A stretch of 64,000 nt of DNA from an uncultured Granulicatella sp. (GCF_938030755.1 NZ_CALHIF010000039.1:28778-92777), one strand, 5' to 3'; numbered from the stretch's first letter, positions 23,601-33,480 are shown. Program-made: numbers and translations. The notes: generated by a model not told the origin, from the sequence alone.

Positions 23601-23630
23601 TTGCTATTCATTTGTAAAACGTGCTATACT
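23601..23630 (+). promoter_or_regulatory. ezrA promoter
   Basis: TTGCTA, 18-base spacer, TATACT with TGc in front. Confidence 0.55.
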
Positions 23631-23684
23631 ACTAATGATATTATGTGTGAAAACTGTAAATTATTCATTTTTGGAGGCTAAAGC

Positions 23685-25406
23685 ATGGGATTTATAATCT
23701 TTCTAGTGCTGATTGTAGTACTGGGTGCTGCAGTATATGGAACAGCAATCTATTTAACAAGAAAACAAAATAAAGTGATTGAGGAATTATCTGAGAAAAA
23801 AGATAAATTAATGGCAGTGCCAATTGCGGATACTTTCTATACTTTGAAGAATCTAAATCTAACAGGTCAAACAAAGAGAACTTACGAAACATGGCAAGCG
23901 ACTTGGCAAACAATCACACGTTTTAGATTTCCTGAAATTGAAGCTGCTCTAGTAAGTGCAGAACAATATATTCAAAAATTAAACTTCTTTAAGGGGAGAC
24001 AAGTTACTCAACAAGCTGAGAACTTAATAGAAGAAACAAAAGCAGAAGTTGATAAAATCTATTCAGCATTACAAAAATTATTAGATAGTGAGAAGCAAAA
24101 TAGAGCGGAGTTAGATTTATTACAAGAACGTTATGCTTCAATGAGAAAAGATTTATTAGCACATAGCTTTTCGTTTGGAGAGGCTTTAGAGACTTTAGAA
24201 AAACGTTTAGCATACTTAGAGTTAGACTTCGCAAAGTTTAATACTTTAACAAACGAAGGAGACCACTTAGAAGCTAAGGAAGTACTTGGTCGTATTGAGA
24301 AAGAGATGAAAGAATTTGAATCCATCGTGGAACAAGTTCCTCAACTCTTAAAAGAAATTGATACTGTCTATAATGAACAAGTGGAAGATTTAAAACAAGG
24401 CTACAAGAGAATGGTTGAAGAACATTATCAATTCTCAAAAATTTCTATTCCTGATGAAATTGAGAGCATTGAAAAAACGATTCAAGTGGCTCGTAACCAT
24501 ATTGCTGCTACAGAATTAGAGGAAGCTCGTCAACAATTAGATAAAGTAGCTCGTGAAATCGACCAACTTTACGATGTGATGGAAGCAGAAATTGAAGCAC
24601 GTGAATTTGTATACCGTAACAAAGCGCAAGTTGAAAAACGATTGAACCAAGTATTACAAAGCAACCGTTATGTGAATATTGAGGTTGATCGTGTATCACA
24701 AAATTATATTTTATCGAATAATGAATTTGTTCGTGTTCAAGAATTTGCTGAACAATTAGAAAAAGAACAAGAAGCTATTCAATACTACAGCAAGGCGATG
24801 AAAAATCATCAAGTACCTTACTCCGTTGTAAAAGAACATTACGAACTCGTTCTTGATAAATTAAATAGTATTGATGAAGATCAAACGGATTTAGTGAATA
24901 CATTATCTGATTTACGTAGCCAAGAAAAAGCGATTCGTGATGGATTAGATGTCTTCGAATTAGACTTACGTAATATGAAACGTACGATTGAGAAGTACCA
25001 CTTACCAGGTCTTCCAAAAGAATACTTAGAATTATTCTTTGCCACAAGCAACCGTATTGAGCAATTATGGCAAAAGATGAATCGTGTGAAGTTAGATATG
25101 AGTGAAATTAACGCCGCAAATAACGTGATTGAAGAGGATGTTGAGAAATTAGATATCCTTACAGAGCAAATTGTGGATAACGCTCAATTAACGGAGTATA
25201 TGATTCAACATGCCAACCGTTACCGTTTATCCCATCCTGAAATCGAAACAGCAATTGGTCGTGCCCTTGACCAATTCAACCACACATTCAAATACGATGA
25301 ATCATTACAAATTATTGAATCAGCGTTAGAAACTGTGGAACCAGGTGCAGGTAACCGAGTACGTCAAAACTATCAAGCAGAAAAGAATAATAGTTTATTC
25401 TTCTAA
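23685..25406 (+). CDS. ezrA: Septation ring regulator EzrA
   Basis: 573 residues with a single N-terminal membrane helix (residues 2-25) and a long cytoplasmic coiled-coil/spectrin-like repeat region to the end. No other family of this size has the pattern IADTFYTLKNLNLTGQT...TWQATWQTI followed by many LDKV/EIDQLYDVMEAE-like heptads and a C-terminal QNYQAEKNNSLFF. EzrA inhibits stray FtsZ rings and supports the divisome. TTGGAGG precedes the ATG. Single-gene unit. Confidence 0.93.
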   Translation: MGFIIFLVLIVVLGAAVYGTAIYLTRKQNKVIEELSEKKDKLMAVPIADTFYTLKNLNLTGQTKRTYETWQATWQTITRFRFPEIEAALVSAEQYIQKLNFFKGRQVTQQAENLIEETKAEVDKIYSALQKLLDSEKQNRAELDLLQERYASMRKDLLAHSFSFGEALETLEKRLAYLELDFAKFNTLTNEGDHLEAKEVLGRIEKEMKEFESIVEQVPQLLKEIDTVYNEQVEDLKQGYKRMVEEHYQFSKISIPDEIESIEKTIQVARNHIAATELEEARQQLDKVAREIDQLYDVMEAEIEAREFVYRNKAQVEKRLNQVLQSNRYVNIEVDRVSQNYILSNNEFVRVQEFAEQLEKEQEAIQYYSKAMKNHQVPYSVVKEHYELVLDKLNSIDEDQTDLVNTLSDLRSQEKAIRDGLDVFELDLRNMKRTIEKYHLPGLPKEYLELFFATSNRIEQLWQKMNRVKLDMSEINAANNVIEEDVEKLDILTEQIVDNAQLTEYMIQHANRYRLSHPEIETAIGRALDQFNHTFKYDESLQIIESALETVEPGAGNRVRQNYQAEKNNSLFF

Positions 25407-25418
25407 TGTAAATATTCT

Positions 25419-25452
25419 AGCCACATGAGTGAGAGCTCACGTGGCTTTTTTA
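25419..25452 (+). terminator. Terminator of ezrA
   Basis: Stem AGCCAC.TGAG/CTCA.GTGGCT with a T tract. Confidence 0.85.
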
Positions 25453-25581
25453 TTCAATAAGGTCTTTCTTTCAATTAGTTAAACATAAGATATCGTATCA
25501 TATTCAAGTTTTTCGGATAGAAAATCTATATTTCTTTATTAGGGGTAGGTGTATACTAAGTACAGATGAAGGAGGGGTAAG

Positions 25582-26274
25582 ATGGATTTAGTATTTATGG
25601 GTAGCGTATTTTTGGCGGGGCTTTTATCGTTTTTTTCACCCTGTGTTTTACCGCTATTTCCAGTATATTTTGGAGTCTTAATGAGTGAACAAGATGGAGC
25701 GCATATTAAACTGGGTAAGTTTTCTATTTATTGGAAACCAATTATTCGGACATTGATATTCATAGCGGGAATCTCAACAGTCTTTTTCTTTCTCGGATTT
25801 GCAGCAACTATCTTAGGAAGCTTGATATACAATGCGTGGTTCAATATTTCTTTAGGAGTCATGATTGTTATTTTAGGTTTACATCAGATGGAATTCTTTC
25901 AATTTTTATTTTTACAAAAACAAAAGACTGTACAGTTTGAGATGAAGAATCAAAAGTCTTTATGGAGTAGTTACTTACTGGGGCTTAGCTTTAGTTTTGG
26001 TTGGACACCTTGTGTAGGTCCTGTACTGAGTGCGGTGTTGTCACTCATTTCAACACAACAGGCTAGTCCTTATTATGGAGTATTTTTATTATGTCTCTAT
26101 ATTCTTGGATTATCGATTCCGTTCTTAATACTATCGATTGCTTCAACTTTAGCATTTAAAGTCTTCAATCTTGCAAAAAAACGTTTAATGTTATTAAAAA
26201 AACTTGGTGGTTTAGTGATTGTGTTGATGGGCTTAGCTATTATTTGGGCACAGCTGCCACAAATACTTCACTAA
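25582..26274 (+). CDS. ccdA: CcdA-type thiol:disulfide transporter
   Basis: 230 residues with six predicted membrane helices. The two conserved membrane cysteines are present in the signatures SPCVLPLFPVYFG and WTPCVGPVLSAVL. CcdA proteins take reducing power from cytoplasmic thioredoxin to extracytoplasmic thiol proteins. AAGGAGGGG precedes the ATG. The following genes encode a CxxC lipoprotein and MsrAB, so its electrons most likely serve surface methionine sulfoxide repair, as in the pneumococcal ccdA-etrx-msrAB cluster. Confidence 0.93.
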   Translation: MDLVFMGSVFLAGLLSFFSPCVLPLFPVYFGVLMSEQDGAHIKLGKFSIYWKPIIRTLIFIAGISTVFFFLGFAATILGSLIYNAWFNISLGVMIVILGLHQMEFFQFLFLQKQKTVQFEMKNQKSLWSSYLLGLSFSFGWTPCVGPVLSAVLSLISTQQASPYYGVFLLCLYILGLSIPFLILSIASTLAFKVFNLAKKRLMLLKKLGGLVIVLMGLAIIWAQLPQILH

Positions 26275-26289
26275 TGAAAAGGAGAAATC

Positions 26290-26880
26290 ATGATGAAAAG
26301 AAAATTAATGTTAGCAGTATTTAGTACATTTTTATTAGCCGCTTGTCAAAACTCACAAATGGGTATGGATAAAATGGATATGAAAACTACTACTGAAGAA
26401 ATGGGAATGATGAGCGAGCAAAAGACAGAAAATAAAGATTCAATGAATGGAAAAATGGGGATGTATGAAGTGAGTGGTTATACATTTAAAACTCTAGATG
26501 GAAAAGAAGTTTCTCTTGCAGAGTATAAGGGAAAGAAAATTTATGTAAAATTTTGGGCTTCTTGGTGCCCAATCTGTTTAGCAGGACTTGCAGATATCAA
26601 TCAATTAGCGGACATGCCTCCTAAAGATGCAGTCGTTCTAACCGTTGTTGCACCAGGTGTGAATCGTGAAAAGAGTTTAGAGGACTTCAAGGAATGGTTT
26701 TCAGGATTAGAGTACAAAACTCTTCCAGTTTTAGTAGATAATGACGGTCAGTTTTTAAAGAAATTAGGAATCGTTGGATACCCATCTTCAGCTTTTATTG
26801 ATGCAAATGGAAAAGTAGTAAGAGTTCAACCCGGTCACGTAACGAATGAGGATATCGTGAAGACTTTAGAAACACTCTAG
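26290..26880 (+). CDS. Thioredoxin-like lipoprotein with a methionine-rich linker
   Basis: 196 residues. Lipobox LLAAC predicts lipidation at Cys19. Residues 24-58 carry ten methionines in 35 positions ([22 protein letters not shown]). The rest is a TlpA/ResA-type thioredoxin fold with [16 protein letters not shown] (CPIC active site), a central VTVVAPGVN insert and the cis-Pro loop [10 protein letters not shown]. It resembles the pneumococcal Etrx lipoproteins that pass electrons from CcdA to MsrAB. The Met-rich segment is unusual: it may be an oxidant sink, an Msr substrate or a copper ligand. AAGGAG is six bases before the first of two adjacent ATGs. Only 15 bases separate it from ccdA. 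Confidence 0.87.
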   Translation: MMKRKLMLAVFSTFLLAACQNSQMGMDKMDMKTTTEEMGMMSEQKTENKDSMNGKMGMYEVSGYTFKTLDGKEVSLAEYKGKKIYVKFWASWCPICLAGLADINQLADMPPKDAVVLTVVAPGVNREKSLEDFKEWFSGLEYKTLPVLVDNDGQFLKKLGIVGYPSSAFIDANGKVVRVQPGHVTNEDIVKTLETL

Positions 26881-26896
26881 AGGAGGGGGGAGCAGA

Positions 26897-28012
26897 ATGG
26901 ATAAAAAATTAATGATTGCAGTTGTTGTATTTCTTATTTTCTTAGCGGGAGCTTTGTATTTTGGTAAAGGAAATACAGTAGTCAGTTCTTCTGAATCAGA
27001 ATCTATCTCAAAAAAGGTGACGAATCTGATTGAAAAAGAAGAAAATAAATCTGATACAAAAAAGGAGGCAACAAACGTGAAAGAAATTTATTTAGCAGGT
27101 GGATGCTTTTGGGGACTTGAGGAATACTTTTCAAGAATCAATGGGGTCATCGATGTTGTCAGTGGTTACGCCAATGGGAATGTTGAAACAACTAATTATC
27201 AACTCATCCACAGTACAGATCATGCAGAGACGATTCATGTGACTTATGATGCCGATAAGATCTCTCTAAGAGAATTATTGTTATACTACTTTAGAGTGAT
27301 TGATCCATTTTCAGTGAATAAGCAAGGGAATGATGTTGGTCGCCAATATCGTACAGGAATTTATTATGTAGATGAAGCGGATAGTGCAATTATACAAGAA
27401 GTCATGAAAGAAAAAGAAGAACAGTTTGGAAAGAAATTAGCAGTTGAAACAGAAAAGCTACGTCATTTCGTGGTTGCTGAAGACTACCATCAAGATTACC
27501 TAAAGAAACATCCCAACGGCTATTGTCATATCGATGTGAGAAAAGCTAATGATCCAGTGATTGATGTGAATAAGTATCCACTTCCTGATGAAGAAACATT
27601 AAAGAAAACATTGACGAAGGAACAATATGCCGTAACTAGAGAAAACCGTACGGAATTAGCATTCTCAAATCAATATTGGAATAATCATGAAAAAGGAATT
27701 TATGTGGATGTAGCAACAGGAGAGCCACTCTTTTCTTCACGAGACAAATTTGATTCTGGATGCGGATGGCCAAGTTTCACGAAGCCAATTTCTTCAGAAG
27801 TAGTCACTTATCATGAAGATAATAGTTTTAATATGAAACGAGTGGAGGTAAGAAGTCGTATTGCAAATTCTCATTTAGGTCATGTGTTTGATGATGGTCC
27901 AAGTGATAAAGGTGGATTACGATTCTGTATTAATAGTGCTTCCATTAAGTTCATTCCTCTAGATGAAATGGATGCTCAAGGATATGGCTATTTGAAAAAT
28001 TTTGTTGAATAA
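26897..28012 (+). CDS. msrAB: Bifunctional peptide methionine sulfoxide reductase MsrA-MsrB
   Basis: 371 residues. Residues 5-23 form a signal anchor, 24-60 a charged linker, 62-215 MsrA and 230-371 MsrB. MsrA catalytic Cys70 is in [12 protein letters not shown]; MsrB catalytic Cys344 is in [10 protein letters not shown], with [10 protein letters not shown] and [16 protein letters not shown] before it. MsrB here lacks the CxxC zinc pairs of some families. It repairs both epimers of methionine sulfoxide, here outside the membrane. A second, soluble product may start at GTG 27077 (see separate entry). AGGAGGGGGGAG precedes the ATG. Confidence 0.93.
   Translation: MDKKLMIAVVVFLIFLAGALYFGKGNTVVSSSESESISKKVTNLIEKEENKSDTKKEATNVKEIYLAGGCFWGLEEYFSRINGVIDVVSGYANGNVETTNYQLIHSTDHAETIHVTYDADKISLRELLLYYFRVIDPFSVNKQGNDVGRQYRTGIYYVDEADSAIIQEVMKEKEEQFGKKLAVETEKLRHFVVAEDYHQDYLKKHPNGYCHIDVRKANDPVIDVNKYPLPDEETLKKTLTKEQYAVTRENRTELAFSNQYWNNHEKGIYVDVATGEPLFSSRDKFDSGCGWPSFTKPISSEVVTYHEDNSFNMKRVEVRSRIANSHLGHVFDDGPSDKGGLRFCINSASIKFIPLDEMDAQGYGYLKNFVE
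27061..27079 (+). promoter_or_regulatory. Internal ribosome-binding site and GTG start inside msrAB
   Basis: AAAGGAGG (27061-27068), eight bases, then GTG (27077) in frame at codon 61, directly before the MsrA domain ([13 protein letters not shown]). Starting here would give a 311-residue protein without anchor, the length of cytosolic MsrAB enzymes. Confidence 0.5.
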
Positions 28013-28019
28013 CAATGAG

Positions 28020-28077
28020 GTGCTTTAGAAGAGAGGGATTACTGATGAAGATTTCTCTCTTTTAAAGCACTTTTTTA
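28020..28077 (+). terminator. Terminator of the ccdA-msrAB operon
   Basis: Stem GTGCTTTA.AAGAGAG/CTCTCTT.TTAAAGCAC with a 17-nt loop and six Ts. Confidence 0.75.
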
Positions 28078-28136
28078 AGTGAAATGCACTCGAAATCATT
28101 CGATGAAAGAGTATAATAGGAGCAGGAGGGGATTTT

Positions 28137-28883
28137 ATGTATTCAATCTTGATTGTAGAAGATGAACCGGTTATTCGAAAAGGGATTGCTTCTCTTGTTG
28201 ATTTTGAAAGTTTGGGGATATCAAGCGTTCTAGAGGCCGAAAATGGGAAACAGGCGATAGCAATGATTCAAGAGCATACGCCTGATATTTTGCTGACGGA
28301 TATTAATATGCCAAAAATGGATGGAATTACTTTGGCTCAATTAGCAAGATCTGAATTTCCACAATTAAGAATTATCTTTTTAACAGGATATGATTATGTG
28401 GATTACTTGCTATCAGCAGTCAAATTAGGGGTCGATGATTATATTCTAAAGCCTGTTACAAAAACAGAAATTGAATCCATGCTTATAAAAGTTGTCTCAA
28501 AATTGAATGAAGAAGAAAAACAAAGAAGACTATTAGAATTAGCCAGTAAGAATACCAGTCAATCTGAATCTATTCATTTTGAGAAATTGATTTTAGAGCA
28601 ATTATCTAATCCGGAATTATCTCTAGTAGAACTGGCAAAACAATTAGGATTTAGTTCGAATTATTTAAGTATGCTTATAAAGAAGGAACTTGGTAAGTCT
28701 TTCCAAGAATATGTAACAGAGAAGCGCATTCAAATGGCGAAAAGACTTTTATTATCTACCGATATGAAAATATATGAGATAGCAGAAGCCGTAGGGATTG
28801 AAGATATGAATTATTTTTCCTACCGATTCAAATCAATAGTGGGAGTTACTCCAAAAAAATTTAGAAACGGAGCTAATGTATGA
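28137..28883 (+). CDS. YesN-type response regulator (receiver plus AraC DNA-binding domain)
   Basis: 248 residues. Receiver domain 1-120 with acidic pocket ILIVEDEP and phosphorylation site Asp55 in DILLTDINMPKMDG; C-terminal AraC double helix-turn-helix from about 150 (LSLVELAKQLGFSSNYLSMLIKKELGKSFQEYVTEKRIQMAKRLL...VGIEDMNYFSYRFKSIVGVTPKKFR). The cluster ccdA-thioredoxin lipoprotein-msrAB followed by such a pair is the arrangement of pneumococcal SP_0658-0662, where the pair is TCS09 (ZmpR/S), as I recall it. GGAGGGGA precedes the ATG. Overlaps the kinase gene by four bases. Confidence 0.88.
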   Translation: MYSILIVEDEPVIRKGIASLVDFESLGISSVLEAENGKQAIAMIQEHTPDILLTDINMPKMDGITLAQLARSEFPQLRIIFLTGYDYVDYLLSAVKLGVDDYILKPVTKTEIESMLIKVVSKLNEEEKQRRLLELASKNTSQSESIHFEKLILEQLSNPELSLVELAKQLGFSSNYLSMLIKKELGKSFQEYVTEKRIQMAKRLLLSTDMKIYEIAEAVGIEDMNYFSYRFKSIVGVTPKKFRNGANV

Positions 28884-30571
28884 GAAACAAGTCTTTAGCA
28901 ACACGTTTATTTGGATATCTGAGTTTAATGCTATGTGTACTTGTAGTCATCATTGGTAGCTTCTATTGGGTTCAAAGTAGTGAACTGTTTCATAGAGAAG
29001 TGGAAGAGCATACGATTCATGAGATAGATACGAGTGCAAAATATATTGAGCAATATGTTAGTAATTTAAAATCAACCTCAATAGCATTGGCCCAATCAAA
29101 AGAAATTCAAACCTATGCCCAAAACGACCATGCAAACAACAAGGATGCAATTCATCAGTTGTTTGATACTATTTTAAAGAGTCATCCAGAATTTAGAGCC
29201 ATCCTATTTGTGACAAAGGATGGTAGAATTTTAAAGACTGGCATGGACGAAGAGATGGTAACATCTACAAACATGATGGCGCAAGAATGGTATAAAGAAG
29301 CTATCCTAAAATCAAACACGCCTACTATCAAATCGACGAAGAATAATAGTAATCAAGTGGTTATTTCTATTAGTCAGGAAATAAAAGGAGAAGATGGACA
29401 ACATCTTGGTGTGATTCGTTTAGATGTAGATTATCAAGAATTAGAAAAGTATGTTAAAGAACTTTCTTTAGGAACAAATGGATATGCTTTTGTCATTGAA
29501 AAAGATGGCACGATTATTTATCATCCGGATTCTGAAGTGTTCGAGTCGGTAGAAAAACAAATGTCCGTTCAAGATATCTCCAATAGTCCGATGGATTCGA
29601 TGGTCTCTGAAGATTACTTCGTTCATAAGAGTACCATTGGAAACGGTGATTGGGTCTTAGTTGGGGTAAGCTCGTTTAGTAGTTTTAAAGAGACGTCGTT
29701 CAAATTGCTTGCGATTGTGAGTGCTGTTGGGATTGTTAGTTTAATGATTTGTATGTTTGGAATTTATGCTCTGATGCGTTATCAACTGCTTCCTGTAAAA
29801 CAATTAGGCCAGGTCATGAAGAAAGTTGAAGAGGGAGACACTACGATTCGAGCACAGGAGAACGGAGCGCAAGAATTCCAAGTGTTGGCTGCTAGTTTCA
29901 ATCAAATGTTAGAGAAAATTGAAAAACTCATGCAGGATGAAAAAGAACAAGAAGCACTAACCAGAGTTTATGAATTAAAGGCATTAACGAGTCAAATTAA
30001 TCCGCATTTTCTATATAATACTCTGGAGACTATTATTTGGATGGCTGAATTTCAAGACCATAAAAAAGTAGTAGAAATTACAAAAGCACTCTCTAATTGT
30101 TTTAGACTTTCGCTGAATGCGGGAAATGAATTAGTAACATTACAACAAGAAATAGAGCATGTACGACAATATTTATTTATTCAAAAGGAAAGATATGGCG
30201 ATAAGTTAAATTATCGAATCGATTTTTCAGAAGAAATTCCTTCGATTATGATTCCAAAAATTGTTATTCAACCTCTCGTAGAAAATGCAATCTATCATGG
30301 AATTAAAGAAATCGATAGACCAGGGCAAATTGATATTACACTTCTAAAGATTGATGAATGGATTGAAATTTGCATTGCCGATAATGGAGTAGGAATGACT
30401 GGAGAAGCCACTTCAACGAAACAACTTGGTGGTATTGGAATCAAAAATGTTACTGAACGTTTGAAATTATTTTTTGGGGAAGCATTTACGATGACGATTG
30501 ACTCAAAATCAAATGAGTATACAAAAGTCTATTTACGCATTCCGATAAAAAGGCAACAAGACTTGCAATAG
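28880..30571 (+). CDS. YesM-type sensor histidine kinase
   Basis: 563 residues. Membrane helices at about 10-32 and 278-300 flank an extracellular dCache-like sensor (about 35-265, with TIKSTKNNSNQVVISISQEI and YAFVIEKDGTIIYHPD). Then HAMP, a coiled stretch and the His_kinase domain with the phosphorylated His in QINPHFLYNTLETIIWMAE, and an HATPase domain with PLVENAIYHGIKE and ADNGVGMTGEA. Pairs with the AraC-type regulator via ATGA overlap. The signal is unknown; its place after msrAB suggests envelope redox or peptide stress, which is inference. Confidence 0.88.
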   Translation: MRNKSLATRLFGYLSLMLCVLVVIIGSFYWVQSSELFHREVEEHTIHEIDTSAKYIEQYVSNLKSTSIALAQSKEIQTYAQNDHANNKDAIHQLFDTILKSHPEFRAILFVTKDGRILKTGMDEEMVTSTNMMAQEWYKEAILKSNTPTIKSTKNNSNQVVISISQEIKGEDGQHLGVIRLDVDYQELEKYVKELSLGTNGYAFVIEKDGTIIYHPDSEVFESVEKQMSVQDISNSPMDSMVSEDYFVHKSTIGNGDWVLVGVSSFSSFKETSFKLLAIVSAVGIVSLMICMFGIYALMRYQLLPVKQLGQVMKKVEEGDTTIRAQENGAQEFQVLAASFNQMLEKIEKLMQDEKEQEALTRVYELKALTSQINPHFLYNTLETIIWMAEFQDHKKVVEITKALSNCFRLSLNAGNELVTLQQEIEHVRQYLFIQKERYGDKLNYRIDFSEEIPSIMIPKIVIQPLVENAIYHGIKEIDRPGQIDITLLKIDEWIEICIADNGVGMTGEATSTKQLGGIGIKNVTERLKLFFGEAFTMTIDSKSNEYTKVYLRIPIKRQQDLQ

Positions 30572-30600
30572 TTGACAAAACAAGGCTCTTTTCGTATACT
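30572..30600 (+). promoter_or_regulatory. Promoter of the alaS T-box leader
   Basis: TTGACA, 17-base spacer, TATACT. The -35 begins directly after the kinase stop codon. Confidence 0.75.
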
Positions 30601-30610
30601 TCTAAAGGTA

Positions 30611-30812
30611 AGCAATCGGATTGAGATTTTACATAGTAGAGAGGCTTGTCTGGTGAAAATAGCCATCAAAATCGTGCTCCCGATTGAAAATTTTGTAGAA
30701 ATACAAACGTCCTTCCAGCGTTAACGGAATTAGAGATGAATGAACAGCTGTTTCATTGTAAGCAAGGTGGTACCGCGGTAGGACGCCCTTGCAGCAATGG
30801 GGCAGTTTTTTT
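30611..30812 (+). promoter_or_regulatory. T-box riboswitch for tRNA-Ala
   Basis: Stem I is closed by CAATCGG (30613-30619) with CCGATTG (30680-30686) and contains AGAGAG and the TGGTGAAAA element. The specifier triplet GCT (Ala) lies at 30676-30678, just before the closing arm. The T-box AAGGTGGTACCGCGG is at 30764-30778, followed by the terminator hairpin GCCCTTGC..GGGGC and seven Ts. Uncharged tRNA-Ala would pair with both and allow read-through into alaS. Confidence 0.93.
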
Positions 30813-30837
30813 ATTTACAAAAAGAAGGAGAATGAAG

Positions 30838-33480
30838 ATGAAAAAATTATCAAGTAGCGAAATTCGTCAAATGTACCTTGATTTCTTCCAAGAAAAAGGA
30901 CATAAGGTGCATCCAAGTGCAAGCTTAATTCCTGTCAATGATCCAACATTATTATGGATTAACTCAGGGGTTGCCACGCTTAAAAAATACTTCGATGGAA
31001 CTGAAACACCAGAAGTTCCACGTATCACAAATGCTCAAAAGAGTATTCGTACAAACGATATCGAAAACGTAGGGCACACAGCTCGTCACCATACATTATT
31101 CGAAATGATGGGGAACTTCTCAATCGGGGACTACTTCAAAGAAGAAGTGATTCCATGGGCATGGGAATTTTTAACAAGTGAAAAATGGTTAGGACTTGAT
31201 CCAGACCGCCTATACGTAACTTATTATCCAAAAGATCCAGAAACAAAAGCGTTATGGATGGATAAAGTAGGTCTTCCAGAAGATCATATCATTCCAGTGG
31301 AAGATAATTTCTGGGATATCGGTGCAGGTCCATGTGGTCCTGATACTGAGATTTTCTACGACCGTGGAGAAAAATATAATAACTTAGCAGAAGATGATCC
31401 AGAAAACTATCCTGGTGGAGAAAATGAACGTTACTTAGAAATTTGGAACTTAGTATTCTCTCAATTCAACCATATGCCAGACGGAACGTATCCACCATTA
31501 CCACATAAGAACGTCGATACGGGGATGGGTCTAGAACGTGTGGTATCAGTAATTCAAGATACACCAACAAACTTTGAAACAGACTTATTTATGCCAATTA
31601 TTAAGCAATTAGAAGGCTTAAGTGCAGGTAAGAAATACAATGACTCTAAAGAGTTAGATGTTTCATTTAAAGTTATTGCTGACCACATTCGTGCGGTAAG
31701 CTTTGCAATTGGAGACGGCGCGCTTCCTTCAAACGAAGGTCGTGGATATATCATCCGTCGTTTAATCCGTCGTTCTGTAATGCATGGACAACGTTTAGGG
31801 ATTCAAGGTTCATTCTTAACCAAATTAGTTCCAACAGTCGCACAAATTATGCATAGCTACTATCCAGAAGTGACTGAAAACATGGAATTCATCCAAAAAG
31901 TGATTGCAAACGAAGAGGGTCGTTTCCAAGAAACCATTCACGATGGTTTAGCCATCTTAGAAAGTATTTTTGCAGACATGAAATCTTCAAACGAAACGAC
32001 ACTTTCTGGCGAAAATGCGTTCAAACTATACGATACTTATGGATTCCCATATGAATTAACATTAGAATACGCTAGCGATAATGGTTTCACAGTCGATGAA
32101 GAAGGTTTCCAAGCAGAAATGCAAGCTCAAAAAGATCGTGCACGTGCTGCTCGTAATACAGAAACATCAATGAATGTTCAATCTGCAGTATTACGTGATA
32201 TCACTGTAGAGAGCAAATTTGTTGGATATGCTTCAACAACAGAAGAAGGCGTGTTAAAAGCCATCGTTGTCGATGATGAATTAGTAGAATCTGCGCATAA
32301 AGATGCACATGCTCAATTGGTATTCGATCGTACACCTTTCTATGCTGAAATGGGTGGACAATTAGCAGATCACGGTACCATTCAAGATGCCAGCGGTACA
32401 GTTGTAGCCAATGTATTACAAGTGAAGAAAGCTCCTAATGGACAACCATTACACACAGTAGAAGTGATAGGAGACTTACAAGTAAACTCAACTTATACAT
32501 TAGTGGTTGATGCGGATGAACGTGCAAAAATCATCAAGAACCATACAGCAACTCACTTATTACATCAAGCATTGAAAGATGTTCTAGGAACACATGCAAA
32601 CCAAGCTGGTTCTCTTGTAACACCAACTGGATTACGTTTCGACTTCAGTCACTTTGGTCAAGTAACTTCTGAAGAATTAGCTGAAATGGAACGTATCGTA
32701 AACGAAAAAATCTGGGCTGGTTTAGAAGTAGTGACTGTTGAAACAACACTTGAAGATGCGAAGAGCCGTGGGGCAATGGCACTTTTTGGCGAAAAATACG
32801 GCAACTTAGTTCGTATGGTCAACATTGGTGACTGGTCAATCGAACTTTGTGGTGGTATCCATGTTGGTAATACTCAAGAAATCGGATTATTCAAGATTGT
32901 TTCTGAATCAGGTATCGGTGCTGGTGTTCGTCGTATCGAAGCTGTCACAAGTAAGGAAGCATTTGACTTATTAAGCCATCACGAAAGCTTACTAAGACAA
33001 GTAGCGGGTGAAGTAAAAGCTGTTCAATTGGATTCCGTTGTAGATCGCGTTGCAACTTTGGGCCAAGAATTGAAGGAAGCAAATGCAGAAATTGCAAAAC
33101 TAAAAGCTAAAATCATGAAATCTGAAGTAGCAGATGTCTTCAATAACGTAGAAGAAGTGAACGGAACTTCATTCATTACCGTTTCTCTAGAAAATAAAGA
33201 GATGGATGAATTACGTCAATTAGCAGATACATGGAGACAAAAAGGTGCTAGCGATATCTTCGTAGTTGGTACTGCTTCTGCGGATAAAGCGAATCTCTTA
33301 GTAGCGGTATCGAAAGAGGCCAATGCGAAAGGATTAAAAGCAGGCGATATCATTAAGGCGATTGCTCCAGCTATCCAAGGTGGAGGCGGAGGCCGTCCTG
33401 ATATGGCTCAAGCAGGTGGTAAGAACCCTGCAGGTATTCCACAAGCATTCGAATTGCTTAAAGAATATTTAGCTAAATAA
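30838..33480 (+). CDS. alaS: Alanyl-tRNA synthetase
   Basis: 880 residues from the ATG at 30838, seven bases after GGAG; the nearer ATG at 30832 is too close to that site, and an in-frame ATG at 30736 lies inside the T-box. Catalytic class II core at the N-terminus (SSSEIRQMYLDFFQEKGH, RHHTLFEMMGNFSIGDYFK), editing domain with the zinc motif HTATHLLHQAL and CGGIHV, and a C-terminal glycine-rich end (QGGGGGRPDMAQAGG). It charges tRNA-Ala. First gene of the alaS-ireB-yqgF-DUF1292 series, as in other Firmicutes. Confidence 0.97.
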   Translation: MKKLSSSEIRQMYLDFFQEKGHKVHPSASLIPVNDPTLLWINSGVATLKKYFDGTETPEVPRITNAQKSIRTNDIENVGHTARHHTLFEMMGNFSIGDYFKEEVIPWAWEFLTSEKWLGLDPDRLYVTYYPKDPETKALWMDKVGLPEDHIIPVEDNFWDIGAGPCGPDTEIFYDRGEKYNNLAEDDPENYPGGENERYLEIWNLVFSQFNHMPDGTYPPLPHKNVDTGMGLERVVSVIQDTPTNFETDLFMPIIKQLEGLSAGKKYNDSKELDVSFKVIADHIRAVSFAIGDGALPSNEGRGYIIRRLIRRSVMHGQRLGIQGSFLTKLVPTVAQIMHSYYPEVTENMEFIQKVIANEEGRFQETIHDGLAILESIFADMKSSNETTLSGENAFKLYDTYGFPYELTLEYASDNGFTVDEEGFQAEMQAQKDRARAARNTETSMNVQSAVLRDITVESKFVGYASTTEEGVLKAIVVDDELVESAHKDAHAQLVFDRTPFYAEMGGQLADHGTIQDASGTVVANVLQVKKAPNGQPLHTVEVIGDLQVNSTYTLVVDADERAKIIKNHTATHLLHQALKDVLGTHANQAGSLVTPTGLRFDFSHFGQVTSEELAEMERIVNEKIWAGLEVVTVETTLEDAKSRGAMALFGEKYGNLVRMVNIGDWSIELCGGIHVGNTQEIGLFKIVSESGIGAGVRRIEAVTSKEAFDLLSHHESLLRQVAGEVKAVQLDSVVDRVATLGQELKEANAEIAKLKAKIMKSEVADVFNNVEEVNGTSFITVSLENKEMDELRQLADTWRQKGASDIFVVGTASADKANLLVAVSKEANAKGLKAGDIIKAIAPAIQGGGGGRPDMAQAGGKNPAGIPQAFELLKEYLAK

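Noticed and set aside
30736..30837. N-terminal extension of alaS
   Set aside because: This in-frame stretch translates the T-box and terminator; the ATG at 30838 has a good ribosome site and the conserved AlaRS N-terminus.
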